From NCBI GenBank assembly GCA_021324305.1, contig JAJPJI010000034.1, forward strand, positions 44,902 through 108,901: DNA of 64,000 bases, read 5' to 3'. Shown here piece by piece: positions 37,756 through 47,265 of this stretch (its first letter is position 1; each line of letters starts with the position of its first letter). Below the pieces are notes generated by a model. The model worked only from the letters and a program-made list of their open reading frames with translations. It was not told the origin of the DNA and did no database searches. The translations under genes and the position numbers were made by a program. This DNA is from Gammaproteobacteria bacterium (GTDB lineage Bacteria > Pseudomonadota > Gammaproteobacteria > DSM-16500).

Positions 37756-37780
37756 AGCCCGGGCATGCCCGGGCTTTTTA
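37756..37780 (+). terminator. Rho-independent terminator after the third M4 protease
   Basis: Perfect palindrome AGCCCGGGCATGCCCGGGCT (37756-37775) followed by TTTTA. Confidence 0.9.
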
Positions 37781-37900
37781 TTTATACGGTATTTTTTCAA
37801 TAAAATCATCCGTTAACCAATCGGCACAAAAATAGTTACCTCCATCATTCGCCGCTAGAGTTAAAATATGATTATACCGGCTGACATCTAAGGACTGATT

Positions 37901-38719
37901 ATGCTTTGGATATATGGTTTGGTGGCTTTTCTGGTGGCTGTCATCACTTATTCTGTCTTTCGATATTTCTCATTGCGCATACTGATTTCGGGCGTGCTGA
38001 CAGCAATCCTTGTGGTTGTTGCAATAGCGCTGACGCACGTGCTGCTGATGCCGTACAATTTTGTCTGCGGGACTTATGAGGCAGGGATTATCAGTCAGAG
38101 TCCATTCTTCAATCTGGTCAAGGACAAGTCCCCGAGTGAGTACAATGCTTACATTGCCAAAATCAAGGAGAATATCAAGGCAAAAGGTGATCTCAGTAAT
38201 GAGATTTATTATGAAACGGATTTCATCAATGCGCTGTTGATAAAATACGGTCCCATGGCGAGCAATCAAAGCCTGTATAAATATCTGAAATCCAGCGTCA
38301 GCTATGACAAGGCACTTGTCCAGGTAGATCCGGTACTGGTGCTGTATCATGAATTCCCTGAAAAATTTGCCAATCAGAAAATTGATTTCAAAAATATAAA
38401 TGTGAATGAGTATAAAAATGCGATTCTGGATGCGGCAGAAGACGCAGTCACTTCCGGGATGACGCAGCCGCAACCATTGCCGACTGCGGATGAAACCAAA
38501 AAAGCGATGATGATGTTTCGCGATGTGGTTCAGGACCTTTCCAAAAAATATGGCTCGAAAACAGTTATCACTATATTGCAGCAGCCCAATAATCCTGCAT
38601 TGGACAGGAAGCAGGCTGCGGAAATTGTGATTGCCTTTTTTGACGCGATTGTCGCAAAAGGACAGAATGATGCGGCGCTGTTCCTGAAGGCGACGCTTGT
38701 AACCAATCGACCTAAATAA
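37901..38719 (+). CDS. Unknown membrane-anchored protein (272 aa)
   Basis: Starts at ATG 37901 with AAGGA 8 bases upstream. Two hydrophobic segments at 1-22 and 28-50 (LWIYGLVAFLVAVITYSVF; ISGVLTAILVVVAIALTHVLL) anchor it, and residues 55-272 are soluble, helical and probably periplasmic. No domain recognised. The soluble part contains a helix-rich EYNAYIAKIKENIKAKG. Convergent with the HAD gene, 32 bases from it. Confidence 0.75.
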   Translation: MLWIYGLVAFLVAVITYSVFRYFSLRILISGVLTAILVVVAIALTHVLLMPYNFVCGTYEAGIISQSPFFNLVKDKSPSEYNAYIAKIKENIKAKGDLSNEIYYETDFINALLIKYGPMASNQSLYKYLKSSVSYDKALVQVDPVLVLYHEFPEKFANQKIDFKNINVNEYKNAILDAAEDAVTSGMTQPQPLPTADETKKAMMMFRDVVQDLSKKYGSKTVITILQQPNNPALDRKQAAEIVIAFFDAIVAKGQNDAALFLKATLVTNRPK

Positions 38720-38751
38720 AAAGGATTGAACAAAGCGTCTGCAGGAAGATT

Positions 38752-41214
38752 CTATGATGCGCGAGATTGGGGTTTGTTTCTCCAGACAATGGGTCTGAAT
38801 ATTACTCTGAGAACATAATTATCCTTGCCAAGGCTTTGTGGACGGTTAAATATGATGAAACTGTTTTCAGACAGGCATTCATATAAACCGCCGTTCTTTG
38901 CTGTCATGAGTTCCCCGGCCAGATATGGTGAAGCATCCAGTGTGTTATCCGATTCGACATTCGAGTAAATGGCAAGATGCGGGATTAGTTCGGCCGATTC
39001 GATTTCAATCCATTCGTAGTTGAGTCCGAACTGGATGCCGGCCTTGAAATTTCCAGCAACAACCGGAACCATTAATGAGTAATATCCATCAAATGTCTGG
39101 GTTGCAGTGAGTGTCAGCGGAGAAGCTTGTTCATTCTGTACAGCGATGACCTGAATTGATTCCGTGCGGTGAGTCAGATCATTGGGTGCGACTTCCAGGC
39201 CGAAACGCAGCTGGGCAATCAGGGTAATGGCGAGTTCAAGATTGGCGGCGCGCCATTCTGACGGATAATTTAACCGCATGTTTCTGAGATGCTCTTTGGC
39301 AGAGTATAACCAGGTGCGGCGCTTAAGGCTAGTAAGGCCTTTTTCAAGATCGAAAATGGGCAGCACCTCATTGGTGCCAACATTGAAATCGATCTGGAAT
39401 GCTTTCAGATATTCAAGTTCCATTCTGGTGGGCAAATACGTCAACCGGCACAAATTGAATGCGGCAACGTCGCGCAGCACATCTTGTGTCAACTCAAGTT
39501 TCAAGGATTTAAAATAATCCTTTGCATCATGAATGAAGCGAATACACTCCTGATGTACGGGCTTCAGCTTTTTGTATTGATTGTCGCTAAGCTCCACGTC
39601 AGAAAAGACTGGATTGCCATCCTCATCGTAATCAACCACGCTTTTTTCGGTTTCGGTGCAAAGTTGCTCGAATAATGCAATATGCGAAGTAAACATGCTT
39701 AATGCCCTGTCATCATATGAAGCAGCATCCAGCAATCCGCGCCGCGTCGCTTTCCAGTTAGGCGTTCGCAGTGCAATGAGATAACAGCCAAAAGTATCCA
39801 CGCCCGCTTCATCGCGGAATACAGGATCAAGACGGTTTTGTGCGGTGCCGCTATATCCCAGATCGACAAACAGGAGGGTATCGCCAGATTCAAGCCCCAC
39901 CTCCTTTTGCAGATGACGAAAAAGTCGTTTGCGATAGATGGATGATTGCTTGTATATGGTGTCCAGAACATCTTTTTTATGTACCAGACGTGTGAATTCT
40001 TCATTTGGATTTTGGGCTTGCCTGATTTGTTGGATTATTTGATCGGATAATTTTTGAGGCAAGAGAAGCTGGCGGCAAAGATCATCAAAACGTTTGGATT
40101 TGATCCGGTTTGAAAGATAAACATCCACATCTGCTTCCGATCTGAACGAGGAAGCATATGCGGCAAACCTGCTGATGCGTACGCGAATTCCAATTTTTTC
40201 GCCAGTCAATGCTTCGCAGGCGAGTGCCGGCAAATGTGCATCGCGCATTAAAAACAGAATTTTCGGACGCTTGCCTGCCTGTTTCAGGCGCTCCACTTCC
40301 GAACAGATAAAGCGTGCGAATCCGTACATGATCGGACCAAGCGATGCATAGCCAATGATGCTTTCGGGTGTGGCGTTTGTTAACCGATGTGCCAGCAGGC
40401 TTTTAAACGGACTCAATAATGGGCGTCTGTTACGAATGGATGGATCAATGAAACAGGCGATGACAGCCTGCATGCGCAGCAATTCTGCGGTGGTTTCTTC
40501 ATGATGAACGAAGTGTAATGTGCGCACACCCAGTGCTTTTGGTGCTGCGTAATCAGCAATCACATTGTCACCGATATGCAGAATGGATGCGGCGGGGGCT
40601 TGCAGTTCGTTAATAATGTCTATAAATAGTCCTTCACTCTTGCCCTTACGCATGTCGCAAGAACAATAAATTTTATCAATACAGGCGAGAACATCGGCTG
40701 GCAATGCATGAGCCAGAAGTTTTCGCAACTGGTGTTCCTGAAGGTAGGTGTCGCTAACGATGATTACTTTAATGCCGCGTGTGTGCGCCCTTCTGATTAA
40801 TTCAATGATTGGTGGAAACGCAAAGCAGGTATCCAATTCGGCAGCCAGTTCTTCTTCAGCAAGTGCACGCAGTTTGTCTTCATTTAATTCAGGAAATCCG
40901 GATTGATATATTTCCTTTAAATTTGTCTGCCTGGTGCCGATTTTTAGTTTGTTCATGCTGTAAGAAAAAGTTTCTGCATTGATGCGGGTTAACGCGGAAA
41001 TGTCCAGCGCTTTGAAAGCAGGACGATTTTCAAGATCATAAAATACATCTCTGGGTTCCGCAGTTTGACGCCAAATCAATGTGTCAAAGCAATCCAGGGA
41101 CAGGACTTTGATATGCGGGGCGTATGCTTCAAATGCTGAGAGTAATTCTGCCGAGCGCAGTTTGGATTTTTGTCCCGCTGTATTGGCGGCGGCGATATTG
41201 TCTGAGGTGATCAT
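38752..41214 (-). CDS. Large HAD-family hydrolase (820 aa)
   Basis: Residues 30-240 form a HAD-type domain: motif I LSLDCFDTLIWR (nucleophile Asp, DxFDT class), motif II KVIIVSDTYL, and motif IV LHIGDNVIADYAAP with the acidic pair. The other 580 residues have no domain I can name; the middle has alternating helices (FLMRDAHLPALACEAL) and the C terminus is beta-rich. Similar long HAD proteins sit in polysaccharide or cell-surface loci. AAGGACGACAAA before ATG. Role unknown; a phosphatase acting on a glycan or nucleotide-sugar is a guess. Confidence 0.78.
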   Translation of the reverse strand: MITSDNIAAANTAGQKSKLRSAELLSAFEAYAPHIKVLSLDCFDTLIWRQTAEPRDVFYDLENRPAFKALDISALTRINAETFSYSMNKLKIGTRQTNLKEIYQSGFPELNEDKLRALAEEELAAELDTCFAFPPIIELIRRAHTRGIKVIIVSDTYLQEHQLRKLLAHALPADVLACIDKIYCSCDMRKGKSEGLFIDIINELQAPAASILHIGDNVIADYAAPKALGVRTLHFVHHEETTAELLRMQAVIACFIDPSIRNRRPLLSPFKSLLAHRLTNATPESIIGYASLGPIMYGFARFICSEVERLKQAGKRPKILFLMRDAHLPALACEALTGEKIGIRVRISRFAAYASSFRSEADVDVYLSNRIKSKRFDDLCRQLLLPQKLSDQIIQQIRQAQNPNEEFTRLVHKKDVLDTIYKQSSIYRKRLFRHLQKEVGLESGDTLLFVDLGYSGTAQNRLDPVFRDEAGVDTFGCYLIALRTPNWKATRRGLLDAASYDDRALSMFTSHIALFEQLCTETEKSVVDYDEDGNPVFSDVELSDNQYKKLKPVHQECIRFIHDAKDYFKSLKLELTQDVLRDVAAFNLCRLTYLPTRMELEYLKAFQIDFNVGTNEVLPIFDLEKGLTSLKRRTWLYSAKEHLRNMRLNYPSEWRAANLELAITLIAQLRFGLEVAPNDLTHRTESIQVIAVQNEQASPLTLTATQTFDGYYSLMVPVVAGNFKAGIQFGLNYEWIEIESAELIPHLAIYSNVESDNTLDASPYLAGELMTAKNGGLYECLSENSFIIFNRPQSLGKDNYVLRVIFRPIVWRNKPQSRAS

Positions 41215-41607
41215 TTTGTCGTCCTTGTCTCTGGTGCATGTGCTCCAACAACAGGAGCGCTGAAATGCCGGGTAGATGATTGTCCATAATCATATGATGC
41301 TACAAAAACCTTACTGAATAGCACCTTAAAATTCAAGTCATTTATTGGTTATTGGGGCGACGCATTGTTTCATAAATGACGAGGCCATGTGCGTTGATCG
41401 TTACGCATTCTGCAGTTGCTCATTTGAACTCGTTATCAAGAGACGTAGAAGTTGGCGTGATGACACAGGGAATTTTACCTGGATTGCTGCGCATCCTGCA
41501 GGTGTTCGCAATGACGGCTGATCCTGAATGCCGGGAGATCTGTCTTGCTGTTGACAGGCTTATTGTCTATATTACGCCGTCGGAATTTTTTTATTGAGAG
41601 GGATATC
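41215..41607. other. Intergenic stretch, divergent promoters, no gene
   Basis: About 390 bases between the divergent HAD and metalloprotease genes. A 73-codon open frame at 41376-41597 has no ribosome-binding site and an unconvincing translation, so I do not call it. No hairpin or repeat seen. Confidence 0.6.
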
Positions 41608-42852
41608 ATGAAACGTCAAAGCATTTTCCTGCTGCTTTCCTTGGCAGCCATGACAGCGCAAGCCGGGCAGGTGCCGCATCTTGATCCGGAAATGACCGGC
41701 GAAGAATACCGGAGTATTTTTCGCAAGCTTGAACACAGGCAGGATTTTCAAAAAAAACTGGTTTCTGATCCGCTCAATGAAATACTCGAGCTCGGGAAAC
41801 GCAATCTTGACTGGATTGAAGTCATTAATAGTCATCGCGATGACCAGCATAAACTGCAGCTCACCACACCCGAAACTACTGCCGCTTATCCTATTGAAGC
41901 ACCCGGATACTCAAATCGAAGCATCATCATGAAAAATCTGGAAACACTGAAGACACAAATGCCAAAGGCAATGGCGGAAGTTATCTTTGGATCCGGTGCG
42001 CTGCCGGATACCGCGCCGGTTGATGATCAAACCTTTATTGAGAATGCGCGGACCATGAACCGTGTTTATGAAGCCGCCAGTCGCTGGCTGCTGGAAGAAC
42101 CATATCTGGATGATTATAAACAATTTGCGGCATCTGATATTCGCGGTTATTACTTTCTGGACAAGGAAGCCGGCCTTAAGGACAAACTTGATCATTGGTC
42201 CAGTCTTGATGAGCAAACACGGAAAAAATATTCTGAGTGGCTGACAGGAGAATGCGTCAATTCAATGCTGAGCATGAATGCCTGTCAGGCACAGCTGGCA
42301 AAAGCAATCCAGTCAAGGCAGGTTCTGGCATATCATGAGAAATACGCGGGTACTGCCAGACAAGTCTATAATGATTTTTTTGAATTGCAAAATCCACGCC
42401 CGGAAGTAATCTGGAATTACAAGAATCCTGATGTCATGGAAATGCCGTTTACCCTGCCTGAGCGTCAGGATGTGCAGGACTGGTTTAAAGCCAATGTTGA
42501 AGATGAGTACCGCATGGATAACTGGTCTCTCAAGATTGGATTCAACAATAATCGGAATCTCGCAAAAGTGGTATTCGAACCCGGCGCGACTCCGCATGTG
42601 AATGGCCTGGGCGGCGATACGATTACCATGGATGCCAACCGACCCTTGCAAGAGTATGCTGTGACCTGGACTATCCGCCATGAGTTTGGGCATGTGCTTG
42701 GTTTTCCTGATTGTTATGTTGAATTTTATGATGAAAAAAATGCTGTGATGATCAACTATCAAATTGATATTACCAGTCTCATGTGCAGCCGCCGCGGCCA
42801 TCTGCAGTCCAGGCATTTTGAACAGCTTAAAAAACATTATTACAAGGGATAA
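41608..42852 (+). CDS. Secreted metzincin-like zinc metalloprotease
   Basis: 414 residues from ATG 41608 (GAGAGGG at 6-7 bases) with signal peptide KRQSIFLLLSLAAMTAQA. The C-terminal domain has TIRHEFGHVLGFPDCY, the extended HExxHxxGxPD zinc motif, and 25 residues later TSLMCSRRG, a possible Met-turn. N-terminal 250 residues are helical and unrecognised. Probably a secreted peptidase of a metzincin-like clan distinct from the M4 enzymes. The chitinase starts 14 bases downstream, so the two are likely co-transcribed. Confidence 0.8.
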   Translation: MKRQSIFLLLSLAAMTAQAGQVPHLDPEMTGEEYRSIFRKLEHRQDFQKKLVSDPLNEILELGKRNLDWIEVINSHRDDQHKLQLTTPETTAAYPIEAPGYSNRSIIMKNLETLKTQMPKAMAEVIFGSGALPDTAPVDDQTFIENARTMNRVYEAASRWLLEEPYLDDYKQFAASDIRGYYFLDKEAGLKDKLDHWSSLDEQTRKKYSEWLTGECVNSMLSMNACQAQLAKAIQSRQVLAYHEKYAGTARQVYNDFFELQNPRPEVIWNYKNPDVMEMPFTLPERQDVQDWFKANVEDEYRMDNWSLKIGFNNNRNLAKVVFEPGATPHVNGLGGDTITMDANRPLQEYAVTWTIRHEFGHVLGFPDCYVEFYDEKNAVMINYQIDITSLMCSRRGHLQSRHFEQLKKHYYKG

Positions 42853-42866
42853 AAGCGGGGGGTATC

Positions 42867-43784
42867 TTGAAAAAATTGAATTTAATACTGATGCTGGCGG
42901 CAGGTTTGACACTGCCTGCTGTCTCCGCGGCTGCTGGACAGAATCAGTATCCGTTTAAAACGCCGGTCATCACACAATATTTTGGAATATGGACGGAAAC
43001 AGACAGAGGCCAAACCTGGGAGCAAAAATTCCGTGATGACACGCCGTTCGAAAAATTAAACCGTATCTATATTGCTTTCGGGAAGATTGTCAAAACAGAA
43101 GATGGGCATTTTTCCATTGAGTATGATGGGGAAGTCCGGAATGCTCAGGCAGTGATAGACAGGGTCAAAGCAGTTAATCCTTCCGCTGAAATTTTTATCT
43201 CGCTGGGTGGAGACGGCAGGAAAGATCAATTTGGCGGCGCCGCAAACGATCCCAGGTTTGCAGACAATGTCCGCGCCTTTTTGGAGAAATATGGGCTGAA
43301 TGGACTTGATATAGACTGGGAGATGGGTTTAAACAGGGAAGGCCTGAATTCATTGGTAACCAGTTTGTCATCATCCCTGCATACGGCAGGATACAAGGTA
43401 ACACTGGCTGGATGGCCCAACTCCAGTTATGCCTATGACATGGCTGTTCTTAAAGACAAGCTTGATCAAATCAATATTATGTCATACGGCAGGGGAACTT
43501 CGCTTGAGTATTCCGTCAATCAGTATGTCAAAAGCGGATTTCCGGCGGACAAGTTGATTGGCGGTATTGAGGTGGAAGTGCCGTATCGCCAGAGCGGCGG
43601 CACAGATTCGCTTGGCGCCGATGGGACCATTGCACAAAAGGCAAATTACGCTTTGACGCATGGTCTGGCTGGCATGATGGAGTGGCGTCTGGATAATGAT
43701 TATCCTGATGAAAGTAATCTGAATTTTCCACGATATAAAGGCGCAATTCTGCTTTGGGATATCATGGCTGGGCAAAAGAAATAA
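42867..43784 (+). CDS. Secreted GH18 chitinase-like glycoside hydrolase
   Basis: 305 residues, TTG start with GGGGGG 4-9 bases upstream. Signal peptide KLNLILMLAAGLTLPAVSAAA. TIM-barrel GH18 motifs: EIFISLGGDG (second conserved strand, SxGG type) and YGLNGLDIDWEMG with the catalytic DxDxE near residue 150; QINIMSYG supplies the substrate-positioning Tyr. Compact single-domain enzyme without chitin-binding module. In the same unit as the metalloprotease; Legionella also secretes a chitinase. Confidence 0.92.
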   Translation: MKKLNLILMLAAGLTLPAVSAAAGQNQYPFKTPVITQYFGIWTETDRGQTWEQKFRDDTPFEKLNRIYIAFGKIVKTEDGHFSIEYDGEVRNAQAVIDRVKAVNPSAEIFISLGGDGRKDQFGGAANDPRFADNVRAFLEKYGLNGLDIDWEMGLNREGLNSLVTSLSSSLHTAGYKVTLAGWPNSSYAYDMAVLKDKLDQINIMSYGRGTSLEYSVNQYVKSGFPADKLIGGIEVEVPYRQSGGTDSLGADGTIAQKANYALTHGLAGMMEWRLDNDYPDESNLNFPRYKGAILLWDIMAGQKK

Positions 43785-43806
43785 TAGCCTGTCACGAGAT
43801 ATCAGG

Positions 43807-43839
43807 TTTAATAATGTGTTAATCGCAATCTGCTAGATT
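43807..43839 (+). promoter_or_regulatory. PmrA-like box with -10 element
   Basis: TTTAAT-AATGT-GTTAAT at 43807-43823 has one mismatch (G for Y). TAGATT lies 10 bases further (43834-43839), giving the same geometry as at 6485 and 20666. It precedes the kinase-like gene. Confidence 0.5.
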
Positions 43840-43938
43840 AGCTTCACTATATATAAGAATGGCGAAGTGTGGCAGATGTTAGTCCGTGGTCAACCAGATA
43901 ATATTGCCGAAGGGCACTCTACAGACAAGAGGATAGTG

Positions 43939-45144
43939 ATGCGGGGCATAAATCACTATCATTCTGATTTGTTATTCCATGTTGCCAAAAATCATCAAGC
44001 AATCGTTGCAGCAGGGTTGCCTGCTGAATCTCCGCGGGACTGGCTTTATTCTGATAATAATTCCTTCGTAAGATACAAATTATACGAGCTCGCCAATACA
44101 ACTGTTGACAGAAAAAAACTTGATGCCGAAGTCGCTGTTTTTTCGGGGAATTTATTTCGGTTAATACTGGGCGGGGCGCATCCGATTTATTATGCGTGTG
44201 AAATTGTCGATGCTGCCGGAGGCAAGCCGCACGGTTATGTGCGTGTTTGTAATAAAATACCTGATTACTCTGATTGGGAGCATATTGTCTCTGTCCATGA
44301 GGACAGGATTAACATAGCTGGGAAGGAAATTTTATTCAATTCAGACGAAGTCCCTGTGCATGGCCTAACGGCCATCCTCGTGATGGGATTTTTCCTGAAT
44401 GAAGAAGACTGGAATGGGACGAATTTCGGATTAACCAGAAATTTTGAGGCTGTTCGCATCGATCCAGGACTGAGTTTTGGCGACAAATTTTTTAGTGGCG
44501 ACATACAGGAAATCCAGGATGGTCTTAACAATTTATTGAAAAATTTTATCTGGAATATCGAGGGCGGAGAATATTTGACGGAATTCAAACCAGGCTGCGC
44601 CAATGAGCAGATGCCGCCGCTGGTAAATCGGTTATTCAATTCGCAATCTGAACTGTTTGCCACACTTGCTGGTATTATCAGCATGCCATCGAGCTTGTAC
44701 TACGAAACCGCATTGCAATGTTTTTCAAAAGAGCATTCGCTGCTGGGCCTTGCACTGGCGCAACATATCAAGGCCCGGATCAGGCTTTTTTACGAAGCAG
44801 CAAAAGAACTGGATGGATTTAATGACTATTTCATCGAGTATCTGAACAAGCACTCAGGTGAATATCTTGACAGGTTGAAGAAATTGCAAGGACGCAACGA
44901 ATTCCGCTCAGGCGCATTAAAAGACAGGCTGGAAGCAGATATAATCGTGCAAATGCGGTTATGCAGGAGAGCACAGTCAACGAATGAAAACAAAACTTTG
45001 CTTACCGCAGGTCTGTTCCATGCCTCAGCCCAGGGTGTGAATGGCAAGGAATCTGGAAACCAACCCTGCGAGCTGCCATCTCAACCGCAGCTTCCGCCTC
45101 TCAAAAAGACAAGGATCAGCACATTTGGCGGAATATCCAGTTAA
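43939..45144 (+). CDS. Candidate effector with a kinase-fold-like motif (tentative)
   Basis: 401 residues from ATG 43939, chosen because AGAGGATAGTG makes the best ribosome-binding site; the same frame is open back to a GTG at 43867. No signal peptide. Residues about 135-185 read HGLTAILVMGFFLNEEDWNGTN followed by FEAVRIDPGLSFG, which resembles the Asp-x4-Asn catalytic loop and the later ID-F/P-G metal motif of lipid- and protein-kinase-like effectors. The N-terminal glycine loop and lysine are not obvious, so I would not claim activity. The C terminus is helical and ends with a polar, Pro/Gly-rich tail. A PmrA-like promoter precedes it. Confidence 0.6.
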   Translation: MRGINHYHSDLLFHVAKNHQAIVAAGLPAESPRDWLYSDNNSFVRYKLYELANTTVDRKKLDAEVAVFSGNLFRLILGGAHPIYYACEIVDAAGGKPHGYVRVCNKIPDYSDWEHIVSVHEDRINIAGKEILFNSDEVPVHGLTAILVMGFFLNEEDWNGTNFGLTRNFEAVRIDPGLSFGDKFFSGDIQEIQDGLNNLLKNFIWNIEGGEYLTEFKPGCANEQMPPLVNRLFNSQSELFATLAGIISMPSSLYYETALQCFSKEHSLLGLALAQHIKARIRLFYEAAKELDGFNDYFIEYLNKHSGEYLDRLKKLQGRNEFRSGALKDRLEADIIVQMRLCRRAQSTNENKTLLTAGLFHASAQGVNGKESGNQPCELPSQPQLPPLKKTRISTFGGISS

Positions 45145-45165
45145 TCTTTTATTCGTATTGACTTG

Positions 45166-47094
45166 TTATGCAAGCTCATCCGCCGGCTGGATAGTGAATT
45201 CAATCTTGAAAAATTCCAGCAGTGAACGGATTTTTTCTGTCAATGCAGGCGAATAATCACGAGATGGAACGGTCACTGATGCGATTTGACCATGGATTGT
45301 ATGGGGTTTGACATCGACATCCAGGTGGATGCCGTTCATTTTCAACGTTGTCAGCGATTCCAGTAATGCCCGCCTGGTAATGTCCAGCCGCAATGCGGGC
45401 TTATATATTTTTCCAATGGCAGTAAGCGGCATGACATCGATGATGTAAAGAGAAGTAGGTGTCGCGACGTGTTCACTGATATTTTCAGAAGTGAATTTCA
45501 ATAATTCACGCTCGGTAATCTTTTCGCCTTCATGGAGCGTGACGTATGCAGCAGGAGTCTCACCCATTTTTTTATCCGGTTTGCCTACCGCCGCAGCCAT
45601 TGCGACAGATGGATGCCGGTTTAATGTTTCTTCAATGATGCGCGGATCGATGTTATGCCCACCGCGAATGATAAGATCCTTGCTGCGCCCCGTCAGCCAG
45701 AAATAGCCTGCTTCATCCTGTCTGCCAAGATCGCCGGTGTTAAGCCAGTCGTCGTCGACCCATATGTTCTTGTTGTCACTTTCTTTCAGGTAACCTTTAA
45801 AAACATTGGGCCCTTTGATGACGAGCGTGCCAATTTCATTGGGCTGGCAGTCACGAATCCTATTGCCATCGTCATCGAGCTGCACGGCTTTCATCGCCTG
45901 ATACGGAATGCGAATGCCTATGGAACCCGGCAGCCTGCTGCCGTAGGGCGGATTGACTGTGCTAAAGACAGTACCTTCCGTCAAGCCATAACCTTCAAGA
46001 ATGGAAATATTCGTGCGTGCTTCAAATTCACTGATCAGCGCTGTTGGCATGGGGGCTGCTCCGCAAGCGGCAAACTTCAATGATGAGGTATCGGTATTGC
46101 CAGACCATTTTTTGTTAAGGGCCAGATAAACGGTAGGCACTGCCATAAAAAAACTGATTTTGTATTTTTCTACCAGTTTCCAGAAATTGGAAATGACTGT
46201 GTCGCTTCTGAACCCTTGCGGTGATGTCATTAAGACTTCTCCGCCTGCCGTGAAAGGCGCGAGACCTGAAATGAGGGGCGCGTTGACATGGAACAATGGC
46301 AATCCGCAATGCATCACATCATTTTCCCGCCATTGTAATTGCTGGCCAACCATCCATGCGCTGAAAACCTGGTTTTTATGTGACTGGACAGCCAGTTTGG
46401 GCGCGCCAGTGGTTCCGCCTGTGTGAAAATAACAGGCGGTGTCTTCCGGCTCCAGGTTGAGAAGATGTTCGATATGTTGGCTGTTGTATTCAGCCAGGCT
46501 CAAGTCGAAATCAGCCACATGAATTTCGGGATGGAATGCTTGCGGAGTTGCCGCTGGTTGTTTGCTTCCGTAAATAAACTGGTTCAGGTCAATGGTGAAG
46601 ATGGCTTTCAGAGTAGGGATTTGTTCTGCGATACGCTGGATTTTTTGCCACAAGTGAAGATTTGGAAATGGAGCGAGCGTAATCAATGCTCTGGATTTTG
46701 CAGTATTCAAGATTTCGATGATATGTTCCGGCGAAAGCATGGGATTGACCGGATTGGCGATGCCTGCTGCCTGTGCGCCCCACAAGGCAAAATGATATTG
46801 AGGCACATTTGGCAGCAGTATGGAAACGACATCTTGTTTCTGGATGCCAGCGTGCCGGAACAGGTTGGCTGCCTGGGTAATGCGCTCCAGCATGTCACGG
46901 TAAGAATAATCAAATGGTTTTTCATCGGGTGTGCCGGCGAATAAAAAACGCAGCGCGTTTTTATTGCCGTGGCATTGAGCGCTGCGTTGAAAAACTTCAT
47001 AAGTGTTTTTCGCCAGGCCTTGTTGTGCTAACGGTATGGATTCAATCGTTTCGACATCGGATAGAGAAGTAATTTTCCTGCATGTAGAATGCAT
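45166..47094 (-). CDS. AMP-forming acyl-CoA synthetase
   Basis: 642 residues. ANL-superfamily motifs: P-loop CYFHTGGTTGAPKLAVQSH, EGYGLTEGTVFS (A5), NTGDLGRQDEAGYFWLTGRSKDLIIRGGHNIDPRIIEETL (A7/A8), and the C-terminal lysine in LTAIGKIYKP. Activates a carboxylic acid, probably a fatty acid, with ATP and CoA. Extra C-terminal 60-80 residues (VDVKPHTIHGQIASV...) go beyond the usual end. AGAGGA at good spacing. The gene is convergent with the kinase-like gene, 21 bases apart. Confidence 0.93.
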   Translation of the reverse strand: MHSTCRKITSLSDVETIESIPLAQQGLAKNTYEVFQRSAQCHGNKNALRFLFAGTPDEKPFDYSYRDMLERITQAANLFRHAGIQKQDVVSILLPNVPQYHFALWGAQAAGIANPVNPMLSPEHIIEILNTAKSRALITLAPFPNLHLWQKIQRIAEQIPTLKAIFTIDLNQFIYGSKQPAATPQAFHPEIHVADFDLSLAEYNSQHIEHLLNLEPEDTACYFHTGGTTGAPKLAVQSHKNQVFSAWMVGQQLQWRENDVMHCGLPLFHVNAPLISGLAPFTAGGEVLMTSPQGFRSDTVISNFWKLVEKYKISFFMAVPTVYLALNKKWSGNTDTSSLKFAACGAAPMPTALISEFEARTNISILEGYGLTEGTVFSTVNPPYGSRLPGSIGIRIPYQAMKAVQLDDDGNRIRDCQPNEIGTLVIKGPNVFKGYLKESDNKNIWVDDDWLNTGDLGRQDEAGYFWLTGRSKDLIIRGGHNIDPRIIEETLNRHPSVAMAAAVGKPDKKMGETPAAYVTLHEGEKITERELLKFTSENISEHVATPTSLYIIDVMPLTAIGKIYKPALRLDITRRALLESLTTLKMNGIHLDVDVKPHTIHGQIASVTVPSRDYSPALTEKIRSLLEFFKIEFTIQPADELA

Positions 47095-47265
47095 ATCTTG
47101 ATCCTCTGGTATTTGCTGTGTTTTAGCCGTGAATCCTTTTCGTCATTCCGTCCTGATCCACTGGCGGTCAGTATCTTGTGGCTCATGGTTACCGCCGGGT
47201 AACTAATTGTATATCAGAAAATATGTATATAGTATTTCTTCCGTTTGAATTTACGGAGAACAATC

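Noticed and set aside
41376..41597. 73-codon open frame between the HAD and metalloprotease genes
   Set aside because: No ribosome-binding site, no recognisable pattern; the region is a divergent-promoter gap.
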